From Streptomyces altiplanensis (GTDB lineage Bacteria > Actinomycetota > Actinomycetes > Streptomycetales > Streptomycetaceae): a DNA stretch of 55,957 nt. Position numbers and translations under genes: made by a program. Under the pieces are notes generated by a model. It was not told where the DNA came from and ran no database searches. It was given only the letters and a program-made list of their open reading frames with translations. The stretch spans positions 1-55,957 of the forward strand of contig RHMC01000031.1 in assembly GCA_003719395.1 (NCBI GenBank), given 5' to 3'. This document shows positions 20,032 through 28,513 of the stretch, piece after piece (the stretch's first letter is position 1; each line of letters starts with the position of its first letter).

Positions 20032-21809
20032 TCGGCGTGGCGCCACCGGCGTACGACCCGGCGGCACCGGAGTCGGCGACGACCCTGCCCGTCGGCGGTC
20101 CCGCGACCGTACGGACCTATGTGCGCGAGCTGATGAGACGGCACCGCGGGGCGTTCGCCGTGCTCGTGTCGTTCAACGCGGTCGCGGTCGTCGCCTCGAT
20201 GGTGGGCCCCTACCTGCTGGGCTCGCTCGTCGAGGACCTGGCGAACGGGGCACGCGAGCTCCATCTGGAGCGCACGGCAGCGGTGTTCGCGATCGCGCTC
20301 GTCGTCCAGACCCTCTTCACCCAGCAGATGCGGCTGCGGGCCGCGCTGCTCGGCGAGGAGATGCTGGCCGACCTGCGCGAGGACTTCCTCGTGCGGTCGG
20401 TCGGCCTGCCGCCGGGCGTGCTGGAGCGGGCGGGCACCGGCGATCTGCTGTCGCGCATCACCACCGACATCGACCGGCTGGCGAACGCGATGCGCGAGGC
20501 CGTGCCGCAGCTCGCCATCGGTGTGGTGTGGGCGGGGCTGCTGATCGGCGGCCTGACCGTCACCGCGCCGCCCCTGGCGCTGGCCGTGCTGGTGGCCGTT
20601 CCGGTCCTGGTCGTCGGCTGTCGCTGGTACTTCAGACGGGCGCCGTCGGCGTACCGCTCGGAGGCGGCGGGCTACGCGGCGGTCGCGGCGATGCTCGCCG
20701 AGACGGTGGACGCCGGGCGGACCATCGAGGCCCACCGCCTCGGCGACCGCCGGGTGGCCCTCTCCCAGCAGCGGATCAGCCAGTGGACGGCGTGGGAACG
20801 GTACACGTTGTGGCTGCGGTCGGTGCTCTTCCCCGTCATCAGCGTCACGCACATGACGATCCTGTGCTCGGTGCTGGTGATCGGTGGCGTCTTCGTCCTG
20901 GAGGGCTGGATCAGTGTCGGCCAGCTGACCACGGGCGCCCTGCTCGCGCAGATGCTCGTCGACCCGGTCAACCTGATCCTGCGCTGGTACGACGAACTCC
21001 AGGTCGCCCAGGTGTCGCTGGCCCGGCTCGTCGGCGTACGGGAGATCGAGCCGGACGCGGGGGACCCGGAGGTCGTGCCCGACGGGCACGCGGTGCGCGC
21101 CGACGCGGTGCGCTTCGGGTACCGGGCGGACGTCGACGTGCTGCACGAGGTGACCCTGGACGTGGCTCCTGGCACGCGGATGGCCCTGGTCGGCCCTTCG
21201 GGCGCCGGCAAATCCACGCTGGGGCGGCTGCTCGCCGGGATCTACGCGCCGCGTACGGGCGAAGTGACGCTCGGCGGGGCCGAGTTGTCACGGATGCCGG
21301 CCGAGCGGGTGCGTACGCACGTGGCACTGGTCAACCAGGAGCACCACGTCTTCGTGGGCTCCCTGCGCGACAACCTGCTGCTGGCCCGCACGGGCGCGGA
21401 CGACGCGGAGCTGTGGGCGGCGCTCGGCGCGGTCGACGCGGACGGCTGGGCGCGGGCGCTGGACGACGCCCTGGACACCGAGGTCGGCTCGGGCGGCCAC
21501 GCGCTCACCCCGGCGCAGGCACAGCAGATCGCCGTGGACCCGGCTGGTGCTCGCCGACCCGCACACCCTGGTGCTCGACGAGGCGACGTCCCTGCTCGAC
21601 CCGCGGGCCGCGCGGCATCTGGAGCGGTCGCTGGCGCGGGTGCTGGACGGGCGTACGGTCGTGGCGATCGCGCACCGGCTGCACACCGCGCACGACGCGG
21701 ACGTGATCGCGGTGGTGGAGAACGGCCGGATCAGCGAACTGGGCAGCCACGACGAACTGGTGGCGGCCGACGGGGCGTACGCGGCGCTGTGGCGTCCTGG
21801 CACGGCTGA
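20028..21809 (+). CDS. ABC exporter subunit with degenerate signature motif
   Basis: About 593 aa partner of the preceding half-transporter. Exporter membrane domain (residues about 40-330), then Walker A VGPSGAGKSTLGRLL (near residue 387), Q-loop ALVNQEHHVF, a degenerate signature ALTPAQAQQIALARL in place of LSGGQ, Walker B LVLDEATSLLD and H-loop AIAHRLHTAH. Its ATP site is completed by the other subunit's LSGGQ. Frame changes near 21535 and 21795 were corrected by continuity of the domain; the stop is TGA 21807-21809. The substrate is unknown. A strong hairpin lies 75 bases downstream. Confidence 0.88.
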   Translation: MIGVAPPAYDPAAPESATTLPVGGPATVRTYVRELMRRHRGAFAVLVSFNAVAVVASMVGPYLLGSLVEDLANGARELHLERTAAVFAIALVVQTLFTQQMRLRAALLGEEMLADLREDFLVRSVGLPPGVLERAGTGDLLSRITTDIDRLANAMREAVPQLAIGVVWAGLLIGGLTVTAPPLALAVLVAVPVLVVGCRWYFRRAPSAYRSEAAGYAAVAAMLAETVDAGRTIEAHRLGDRRVALSQQRISQWTAWERYTLWLRSVLFPVISVTHMTILCSVLVIGGVFVLEGWISVGQLTTGALLAQMLVDPVNLILRWYDELQVAQVSLARLVGVREIEPDAGDPEVVPDGHAVRADAVRFGYRADVDVLHEVTLDVAPGTRMALVGPSGAGKSTLGRLLAGIYAPRTGEVTLGGAELSRMPAERVRTHVALVNQEHHVFVGSLRDNLLLARTGADDAELWAALGAVDADGWARALDDALDTEVGSGGHALTPAQAQQIAVDPAGARRPAHPGARRGDVPARPAGRAASGAVAGAGAGRAYGRGDRAPAAHRARRGRDRGGGERPDQRTGQPRRTGGGRRGVRGAVASWHG

Positions 21810-21883
21810 CCGTTCTCCGGTGCGTGACGGCGGCCGTCCCGGCGGCCACTGCGGCCGGCAACGATCCGCCGAGGCGCATTTGC

Positions 21884-21920
21884 GGGCTCCGTACCGCCCC
21901 GGCATGGCGGTACGGAGCCC
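21884..21920. terminator. Perfect 15-base stem terminator
   Basis: GGGCTCCGTACCGCC at 21884-21898 pairs exactly with GGCGGTACGGAGCCC at 21906-21920 across a 7-base loop. It is placed to end the two-gene ABC exporter operon. Confidence 0.75.
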
Positions 21921-22360
21921 GGCATGGACGCAGACCGAGGAGCCGGTGGCGCTGTTCGGCCAGGCGGTGGGCCGACCACGCCGTCACCGGGTGCTGCTGC
22001 CTGGGGTGCCGGCGCCGGCCGGCAGGTGCCCGAGGCCCGCATTGTGGCGGAGAAGCGGCTGCACGCCACGGTCGTGCAAGCCGCCCGCCGGGCGGACCCG
22101 GCGCTGCCCGGCGATCCGGTGGCCACGTTTTCGCCGCGCCCTCGCATCACTGGTCCGGCTCCCGGGGCACGGCTGCTGAACGGCAAGGAGGGGAGGCCGT
22201 ACGCGAGGACGTCCTGGCGGGCTTGAGCCCGGGCATGCCCGTCGAGGAGCACCTGGCGGAGCTGGTGCGAGCCCTCGATGCGGGCCGGCGGCAGACGAGC
22301 GAGCGCTCGTCATCGGGGCGGGCCGGCCGCGAAGGCCGGCGTGGGGGTGACCTTTCCTGT
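21921..22360. other. Interval with unassigned, possibly decayed coding sequence
   Basis: About 440 bases between the exporter terminator and the tetR stop. Stretches such as VPEARIVAEKRLHATVVQAA (plus strand, about 22020-22085) and GMPVEEHLAELVRALDAG (about 22230-22285) look protein-like but lie in different frames without a start or a recognisable family. It may be a gene relic; I cannot assign it. Confidence 0.35.
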
Positions 22361-22960
22361 TCAGGGGCCGAAAGCTCTGAGGGTCGCGTCGACAAGTGAG
22401 TCGGCGTATGCGGCGGTCAGCGGACCGCTGCGGTGCAGCCACCGCCGGAAGAGGGGGGCGTAGAGCACTTCGAGGGCCAGGTCGAGATCGGCGTCGGCGT
22501 CGAGCTGGCCGGCCTCCTGGGCGCTGCGCAAGCGCGCCTTCTTCGCCTCTTCCAGCGGCTGGGCCAGCTTCTCCCGGTACTCGGCCGCCAGCGCTGCATC
22601 GTTGGCGATCTCGGCGTTGAGGGCCCGGATCAGCCTGTCGAAGGCCGGGTCGGCGAACTCCTCCGCCGTGGCACGCATGACGAGCTTGAGGTCGGCTTCG
22701 AGGTCGCCCGTGTCCGGCAGTGCGACCGACTGCCCGTCCGCATCCTCGCTCAGAGCCAGAAGGGCAGCGAAGACGACTGCGCTCTTCGACGGCCACCGCC
22801 GGTAGATCGTCTGCTTGCCGACGCCGGCACGGGCAGCGATGGCTTCGACTGTGACCTTCTCGTACGCCTCCTCTGCGACCAGGGCGCGGGTGGCCGTGAG
22901 GATTGCCTGCCGGGACCGCTCCTTGCGCCGGGAGTGGTCCGGCCCCTTCTCGTTGGACAT
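22361..22960 (-). CDS. TetR family transcriptional regulator
   Basis: Intact, 199 aa. Helix-turn-helix near residues 35-55 (VEAIAARAGVGKQTIYRRWP) inside the standard N-terminal domain, and a C-terminal ligand-binding domain ending LVDATLRAFGP. ATG 22960 begins MSNEKGPDHSRRKERSRQAI. It is divergent from the SDR oxidoreductase at 23076 across a 115-base gap that carries a good promoter and ACGAA/TTCGT-type inverted repeats, so it most likely represses the SDR gene and itself. Confidence 0.92.
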   Translation of the reverse strand: MSNEKGPDHSRRKERSRQAILTATRALVAEEAYEKVTVEAIAARAGVGKQTIYRRWPSKSAVVFAALLALSEDADGQSVALPDTGDLEADLKLVMRATAEEFADPAFDRLIRALNAEIANDAALAAEYREKLAQPLEEAKKARLRSAQEAGQLDADADLDLALEVLYAPLFRRWLHRSGPLTAAYADSLVDATLRAFGP

Positions 22961-22999
22961 GCGTTCAGTCTAGCCCGAAAGAAAACGAGACGATCCGTA

Positions 23000-23029
23000 T
23001 TGTCAAAACCAGGGGCGATGCCCTAGATT
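23000..23029 (+). promoter_or_regulatory. Sigma-70 type promoter of the SDR gene
   Basis: TTGTCA (23000-23005) and TAGATT (23024-23029) are separated by 18 bases, close to the vegetative consensus TTGACA/TANNNT. The element is oriented towards the SDR start at 23076. Confidence 0.55.
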
Positions 23030-23031
23030 CA

Positions 23032-23059
23032 AAACGAATCGATACGAACCGTTTCGTTT
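23032..23059. promoter_or_regulatory. Candidate TetR operator overlapping SDR leader
   Basis: AAACGAA (23032-23038) is inverted as TTCGTTT (23053-23059), and inside it ACGAACCGTTTCGT (23044-23057) forms a shorter palindrome with ACGAA/TTCGT arms. It lies just downstream of the -10 box, where a bound TetR protein would block transcription. Confidence 0.5.
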
Positions 23060-23075
23060 ACTGAGGTGGGACATC

Positions 23076-23896
23076 ATGGCGAACGCAAGAGTCTGGCTCA
23101 TCACCGGCGCGTCCCGCGGCCTGGGCAGGGCTTTCGCCGAGACCGCCTTGGCGGGCGGCGACCGCGTGGTGGCCGCTGCCCGCGACGTCGAGCCCTTGGA
23201 GGAACTGACCGAGAAGTACCCCGGCCATCTGGTCCCGCTTCCACTGGATGTCACCGACCGCCGGGCCGTGTTCGACGGGGTGGAGCGGGCGGCAGCCGCG
23301 TTCGGCAGGCTGGACGTCGTCGTCAACAACGCCGGCGGAATGCTCTACGGCATGGTGGAGGAAGCCACGGAGGAGCAGATCCGGGCGCATTTGGATGTGA
23401 ACTTCTTCGGCGCCGTGTGGGTGGCTCAGGCGGTCCTTCCTCACTTGCGCGCCCAGGGCGGGGGACGGCTCCTCCAGGTCACCTCGATGGGCAGCGGCGG
23501 CGGCATGGCCACCGTCGGCTTCTACGGCGCGGGCAAGGCCGCGCTGGACTCGGTCAGCGAGGCCCTGGCGATGGAGGTCGAGGGATTCGGCGTCAAGGTC
23601 ACCGTCGTGCAGATGGGCGGCTACAACACCGGCCTGTTCACCACCGGCACCACGACCACCGAACCTCTGGCGCAGTACCAGCCCCTGCGCACCGAGATGG
23701 AGGCGATGTGGGGCGACGCCGTCGCCCCGGAGCCGGACACCGCTGCTCCGGTCATCATGGAGCTGGCCGCACTGCCGGACCCGCCCCGGCGGCTGATCGT
23801 CGGCAGCCAGTCCTTCGACCACGTCTTGGAGATGGGCCGGCCCGAGCGGATCTGTACCGGTCCTGGGAGCATCTCAGCCGTATCGCCCCGGGCTAG
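23076..23896 (+). CDS. Short-chain dehydrogenase/reductase
   Basis: About 273 aa classical SDR: cofactor motif TGASRGLGRAF (residues about 9-19), VVNNAGG, catalytic Ser in LQVTSMGSGGG and the YxxxK motif YGAGKAALDSVSE. The preference for NADP(H) is suggested by basic residues after the second strand (AARDVEP). Near 23850 a frame change is needed so that the C-terminus reads DLYRSWEHLSRIAPG and stops at TAG 23894-23896; uncorrected, the ORF runs to 24023. The start is preceded by GAGGTGGG. Controlled in all likelihood by the divergent TetR gene. Confidence 0.9.
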
Positions 23897-24056
23897 CCGG
23901 GTCCGCGCCACGACGTTCATGCAGCCGGTCCCGCGGCGGGCTGACGCGTCGAAGGCATACGTCCGTACGCCCGAGGGCGTGGAGGTCTGGCCGGCGGACA
24001 AGAAGGGCACGGGCTGCGCTTGAGACCGCGACCGCGGTGAAGGTACGGGCGCCCCC

Positions 24057-24082
24057 CCCCGCACGGACCGTTCCGTGCGGGG
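24057..24082. terminator. Strong hairpin between SDR and SulP genes
   Basis: CCCCGCACGGA pairs exactly with TCCGTGCGGGG around a 4-base loop. It follows a nine-C run (24052-24060) and is followed by GGGGC repeats. It is suitable as a bidirectional terminator for the convergent SDR and SulP genes. Confidence 0.7.
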
Positions 24083-24147
24083 CGGGGCGGGGCGGGGCGA
24101 GCGCGGTTCCGGCGGCGCCCGGCCCGCCGGTCCGCGCCTCGCGGCGG

Positions 24148-25666
24148 TCAGGCCGCGACCTTCACCGCTTTCACTCCCTCCTCGTTGTGCCGGTCCGTCC
24201 ACGCCGTCAGTGCCGCACCGCACGCGTGGTCCACGTGGCGCAGGCCCGTGAGGTCCAGCTCGATCGCCCGGTCGCGGGGCAGCGCCTCCAGCTCGTCGAG
24301 GAGTTTCGGCAGCCGCAGGAAGGTCGCGTTGCCCAGCACCCGGACCCGCAGCGGCCCCGGGTCGTCCCCGGTCCCGTCGGCGCCTGAGACCTCCACGTGG
24401 ACGTGGGACGTCTCCCACGCCGACTTCGCGACCGCCAGCAGCAGGCCGATCAGTACCCCTTCGAACATGTTGGTCACCACGATCGACAGGGCCGTGGCGC
24501 CCAGCACCACCGCCTCACCGCGGTGTTCGCGCCACAGCGGGGCGAGTTCCTTCACCGGGATCAGTTTCCAGCCCGCGTGCACCAGTACGCCGGCCAGCGC
24601 CGCCACCGGGATCACGCCGAGGGCCGCCGGGAACACCGCGGCGAAGACCAGCAGCCACACCCCGTGCAGCACCCGGGACGCCTTGGTGCGCGCCCCCGCC
24701 TGCAGGTTGGCAGAGCTGCGGACGATCACCGCCGTCATCGGCAGCGCGCCGAGCATTCCGCACACCGTGTTGCCCGCGCCCTGGGCGACGAGCTCCTTGT
24801 CGTAGTCGGTCCTGGGGCCGTCGTGCAGCCGGTCCACCGCGGCCGCGCTGAACAGGCTCTCGGCCGACGCGATCAGGGTGAAGGCGATCACCGTGCCCAG
24901 CACGCCCACCTCGGCGAGGCGTGCGAAGTCGCCCGTGCCGGGCGGCTGTACTGCGTCGAGCAGCCCCTGCACCTCCACCCGCGCGACCGGTGCGTCGAAG
25001 GCGAACGCCGCCACGGTCGCGAGTGCGACCGCGGCGAGCGGGGCGGGCAGCACGCGCGCCGCGGCCGGAATCCTCGGCCACCAGCAGCAGCACCGCCTCG
25101 TGCCGGCCCCGAGGGCGAACGCCGCCAGGGCCGGGCCCGACCCCAGGGTGTCGAAGGCCAGCCCCGGCAGGCCGCCGATCTTCGCGAGCCCACCGGCGGG
25201 CGCCCTCGGCGTCGACCAGCGCGTACAGCTGGCCGGCGATGAGCACCAGGCCGATACCGGCGAGCATGCCCTGCACCACCGCGATCGAGATCGCCCGGAA
25301 CCACCGGCCCAGCCGGAGGGCGCCCATCGCGAGCTGGAGCACTCCGGCGCCCAGCACGACGACGCCGAGTGCGCTGATCCCGTACTCCTGCACGGCCTCG
25401 TACACGAGCACCGTCATCCCGGCCGCGGGTCCGCTGACCTGGAGGCTGCTGCCGGGCAGCAGTCCGGTGACGAGGCCGCCCACGATGCCGGTGACGAGGC
25501 CGAGTTCGGCGGGCACCCCGGAGGCGACGGCCACGCCTACGCACAGCGGCACCGCCACCAGGAAGACGACGAGCGAGGCGGTGAAATCGGCACGGAGGTC
25601 GCCCGTGCCCCGCCGCGCGAGGCCGTTCCTGACGGCCTCGACGAGGGTGTCGGCGCCGGCGCTCAC
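24148..25666 (-). CDS. SulP family anion (sulfate/bicarbonate) transporter
   Basis: About 505 aa. The N-terminal membrane domain starts DFTASLVVFLVAVPLCVGVA and includes the SulP-type SGPAAGMTVLVYEAV motif and LGALPMTAVIVRSSANLQAG. The C-terminal STAS domain contains ELDLTGLRHVDHACGAALTAW. Two indels (near 25205 and 25075) interrupt the middle. The GTG start at 25666 overlaps the stop of the carbonic anhydrase gene (GTGA), giving translational coupling. That partner suggests bicarbonate as the transported anion, as seen for other carbonic anhydrase-linked SulP proteins; sulfate remains possible. Confidence 0.88.
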
Positions 25667-26277
25667 AGCGGAAGGAAGGCGTCGGCGGCGGGCTGGTGGG
25701 CCAGGACGAGCCCGGTGTCCACGGCGTAGAACCAGCCGTGGAGCCTCAGTTGTCCAGGCGTCGATGCGCTCGGCGCACAGGGGTAGGCGCGCAGCCGGTC
25801 CATCTGCTCCCGGACGTTGCGCTGGACGGCCGCAGCCACCTCGGGGTCCGCGTCCGCGTCCGACCCGAGTGCGCCCAGGTCGTCCGGCAGCTGGCTGTTC
25901 AGCCACCCGGCGACCGCCGGTACGGCGCGGAGGTCCTCACCGCGCACCCGCGCGCCGATCGCCCCGCAGTGGGAGTGCCCGCAGACCACGATGTCGGGGA
26001 CTTGCAGCACGCTCACCGCGTACTCGATGGTCGCGGCCTCGCCGCTGGGCCGGTCCACGCGGTAGGGGGGCACCGCGTTGCCCGCCGTGCGCAGCTCGAA
26101 GAGGTCACCGGGGCGTGCGCCGGTGATCAGGGAAGGGACGACGCGGGAGTCGGAGCAGGTGATGAAGAGCGCCTGCGGCGACTGGCCGGCCGCCAGCCGC
26201 CCGAACCACTCGCGCTGCTCGTCGCCGGCCGCTATCCGCTCCCCCAGGGAGCGGGCATGGTCGATGAAGGTCTGCAT
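25663..26277 (-). CDS. Beta-class carbonic anhydrase
   Basis: 204 aa zinc enzyme interconverting CO2 and bicarbonate. Zinc ligands are visible in ITCSDSRVVPSL (Cys, Asp/Arg dyad) and CGHSHCGAIGARV (His, Cys), with the usual LRTAGNAVPPY between them. Residues about 172-181 read out of family frame: the expected CAERIDAGQLRLHGWFY is spread over two frames, implying a missing C near 25785 and an extra T near 25757 that compensate. ATG 26277 is the start. It lies upstream of, and overlaps by four bases, the SulP transporter gene, a likely two-gene CO2/bicarbonate operon. Confidence 0.93.
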   Translation of the reverse strand: MQTFIDHARSLGERIAAGDEQREWFGRLAAGQSPQALFITCSDSRVVPSLITGARPGDLFELRTAGNAVPPYRVDRPSGEAATIEYAVSVLQVPDIVVCGHSHCGAIGARVRGEDLRAVPAVAGWLNSQLPDDLGALGSDADADPEVAAAVQRNVREQMDRLRAYPCAPSASTPGQLRLHGWFYAVDTGLVLAHQPAADAFLPL

Positions 26278-26361
26278 GGGGGGATCGCCTCCAAGAGCGA
26301 TGACAGTGCCGAGATGACGGATCGGTGTGTACGGGGTCCGGAATCGGCCCGTACGGCCGTG

Positions 26362-26748
26362 TCAGCAGCGGAAGACTTGGAGGGCGACGGGGAAGTCCCC
26401 GGATCTGAAGGGCGCGTGGCAGTACGGCACGGCGACGGCCGCAGCGGGGCGCAGCGGGAGTTCGGCGGGCGGCGACGACAGGGCGCAGACGGTACGGACG
26501 GCCGTCTGCGGGGCAACCGTCTCGGGCCGGTGGGCCCGGCGTACGTGGCCCGGGTGCGTTTCGCCCTCGGGAAGCGGGGCCGAGCAGGAACCTCCCGCGA
26601 CCACCGGCGGCGCCGCCTCCGGGTCGGCGGCGGTCACGGAGCTGCCGGACACGGACACCGCGACGGCGTCACCGGTCGCGGCCGTGAGGGAGAGCAGTGC
26701 GAACACCGCCAACAGCAGCGCCTTGGCGGCTGCGGTGATCCGCAGCAT
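26362..26748 (-). CDS. Small secreted protein of unknown function
   Basis: 128 aa with a clear signal peptide (MLRITAAAKALLLAVFALLS, cleavage likely after TAATGDAVA). The mature part is Ala/Pro-rich, has the His-containing segment GETHPGHVRRAH and three Cys, the last being the C-terminal residue (VFRC). I do not recognise the family. It is divergent from the Zur-box operon. A 14-base palindrome (26793-26806) lies 45 bases before its start. Confidence 0.6.
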   Translation of the reverse strand: MLRITAAAKALLLAVFALLSLTAATGDAVAVSVSGSSVTAADPEAAPPVVAGGSCSAPLPEGETHPGHVRRAHRPETVAPQTAVRTVCALSSPPAELPLRPAAAVAVPYCHAPFRSGDFPVALQVFRC

Positions 26749-26792
26749 GGTTCCCCCCTCCCCGTGACGTCGTGCCGGAAGTCGACACCATT

Positions 26793-26806
26793 CTGTTCAG
26801 GAACAG
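26793..26806. promoter_or_regulatory. CTGTTC-AG-GAACAG palindrome
   Basis: Perfect six-base arms with a two-base spacer lie 45 bases upstream of the minus-strand secreted-protein gene and 137 bases from the Zur box. Related half-sites (GAACAG, GAACAGG) recur at about 26812 and 26854. Candidate binding site; the regulator is unknown. Confidence 0.35.
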
Positions 26807-26939
26807 ACACCGAACAGCAACTCGGCAATTTACAACCGTGTTAACTCTCCGCGAACAGGTCGCCTCACCCCTCGCACCTGCCATCGCCCCTACGGGTGGC
26901 GACGGCCGGACTGCTGAGCCCAGGAGCAGGGACGGCTAT

Positions 26940-26969
26940 TTGTTGAATATGATTTTCATGAGCTATGTT
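26940..26969 (+). promoter_or_regulatory. Promoter overlapped by a Zur-box-like 7-1-7 palindrome
   Basis: TGAATAT-G-ATTTTCA at 26944-26958 differs by one base from the actinobacterial Zur pattern TGAAAAT-N-ATTTTCA. It overlaps a plausible promoter, TTGTTG (26940-26945) and TATGTT (26964-26969) at 18-base spacing, and lies 56 bases before the operon's first codon. Zinc-loaded Zur bound here would occlude RNA polymerase. Identification rests on the remembered consensus. Confidence 0.6.
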
Positions 26970-27013
26970 CTGGTCGCAAACCGCCTGCTCCATGCCCCCG
27001 GAAGAGTCCCCCC

Positions 27014-28513
27014 GTGCCTGTGTCCAAGGTCCTGCCCGTCGCGGCCATAGCCGTCGCGTCCTCCCTGTTGCTCACCGGATGTTTCGCCTCCGGTGCCACC
27101 GGTGCCGCCGATTCCGCCGCCTCCGGGGACAAGCGCATCAGAGTGGCGATGATGCAGCCGCCCCGGTCCGGCCTCTCACCGCTGAGCGACGACGCCTTCA
27201 AGCTGTCCCGCTGGAGCACCGCCGAAACACTGGTGACGCTCGACGCGGAGGGCAACGCGCGTCCCGCGCTCGCCGAGAAGTGGCGGCGCACGACCGATCT
27301 GACCTGGGAATTCACCATCAGGGACGGTGTGCGCTTCCACGACGGCACACCGCTGACCGCCGCCGCCGTGGCCCGCTCGCTCACTGCGGCCGCCACCGCT
27401 TCGCCCAAGCCGCGCATCCTGGACGGGGTCGGACTCACGGTCGAGGCGCGGGGAGACACCGTCACCCTCTCCACCGCCGAGGCGGACCCGCTGGTGCCCG
27501 AGCGGATGTCGTCGCCGCAGTTGTCGGTCCTCGCCGCGAAGGCGTACCGGGGCAAGGCGGTGAACCCGGTGGGCGCCGGTACGGGCGCGTTCGTCCTGAC
27601 CAAGGTGAACGGCACCAGCTCCGCCACGCTGGACCGCAACGAGCACTACTGGGGCGGCGCCGCCAAGGCCCCCGGCATCGATGTGACGTTCGTGCCCGAC
27701 AGCACCGCCCGCGCCGCCGCGCTGCGCAGCGGCGAGGCCGACATCGTCGAGGCCGTACCGGTGTCGCAGGCGTCGCTGCTGGACGAGAAGCAGATCACCG
27801 AGGTGCCGATGCCGCGCACCAACACCCTCTACCTCAACACGTCCAAGGGCGCCTTCAAGGATGCTTCCCTGCGGGCCGCCGCACGCCGGGCCATCGACGC
27901 GCAGGCGCTCGTGGACGGGGTCTACGAAGGCCGTGCCGATGTCGCCGAGGGGCTGCTCGGGCCCGCCCTGCCGTGGGCGAAGAAGCGGGAGGGACGGACC
28001 GCGGCCGCCGCTCCCGGAAAGCCGGACGGCGCTTCGGTCACCATCGGCACGTTCACGGACCGGGCCGAGCTGCCCGAGGTCGCCGCGACGCTCCAGCAGC
28101 AGCTCCAGAAGGCCGGGTTCAAGGTGAAGCTGGAGGTGCGGGAGTACGCGAACATCGAATCCGACGCGCTGGCGGGCAAGTTCGACGCGTTCGTCCTCTC
28201 CCGGGCGACCGTCCTCGACTCCGGCGACCCGGCCGCGTACCTCTACAGCGACTTCGCGAGCGACGGGTCCTTCAACATCGCGCAGCTGAGCGACCCGGCC
28301 GTGGACAAGGCGCTGCGCAAGGCGGCCGGTACGGCCTCGGGCGACGCGCGGCGCGCGGCCGTCCTGGCGGCCGAGACCGCCGTACTGAACACGGACGCCG
28401 CGATCCCGATGCTGCACGAGCGGGTCGTCCAGGGTGACGCGGCGCACGTCGTCGGCTCGGCGAAGGACCCGCGCGAGCGGGAACTCGTCACCGTCGACAC
28501 CCACATCAAGTGA
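27014..28513 (+). CDS. Solute-binding lipoprotein, peptide/nickel/opine-metallophore (CntA-like) ABC system
   Basis: 499 aa, intact. Lipoprotein signal with lipobox LLLTGC (Cys 23). SBP family 5 features follow: ALAEKWRRTTDLTWEFTIRD, GVRFHDGTPLTAAAVARSL, the conserved PVGAGTGAFVLTKV and the later TNTLYLNTSKG and RRAIDAQALVDGVYEG. It captures ligand outside the membrane for the permeases and ATPases encoded next. Neighbouring gene order and the Zur-like promoter favour a metallophore ligand over peptides; this is inference. GTG 27014 is the start. Its TGA overlaps the next gene's GTG (GTGA). Confidence 0.88.
   Translation: MPVSKVLPVAAIAVASSLLLTGCFASGATGAADSAASGDKRIRVAMMQPPRSGLSPLSDDAFKLSRWSTAETLVTLDAEGNARPALAEKWRRTTDLTWEFTIRDGVRFHDGTPLTAAAVARSLTAAATASPKPRILDGVGLTVEARGDTVTLSTAEADPLVPERMSSPQLSVLAAKAYRGKAVNPVGAGTGAFVLTKVNGTSSATLDRNEHYWGGAAKAPGIDVTFVPDSTARAAALRSGEADIVEAVPVSQASLLDEKQITEVPMPRTNTLYLNTSKGAFKDASLRAAARRAIDAQALVDGVYEGRADVAEGLLGPALPWAKKREGRTAAAAPGKPDGASVTIGTFTDRAELPEVAATLQQQLQKAGFKVKLEVREYANIESDALAGKFDAFVLSRATVLDSGDPAAYLYSDFASDGSFNIAQLSDPAVDKALRKAAGTASGDARRAAVLAAETAVLNTDAAIPMLHERVVQGDAAHVVGSAKDPRERELVTVDTHIK

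Noticed and set aside
21924..22226. Open frame of 100 codons after the ABC exporter operon
   Set aside because: No ribosome site or family, Arg/Pro-rich ends, and the protein-like stretches switch frames; described only as unassigned interval.
24052..24110. C9 run and GGGGC repeats as a functional repeat or quadruplex element
   Set aside because: They form part of an ordinary strong hairpin between convergent genes; nothing suggests another role.
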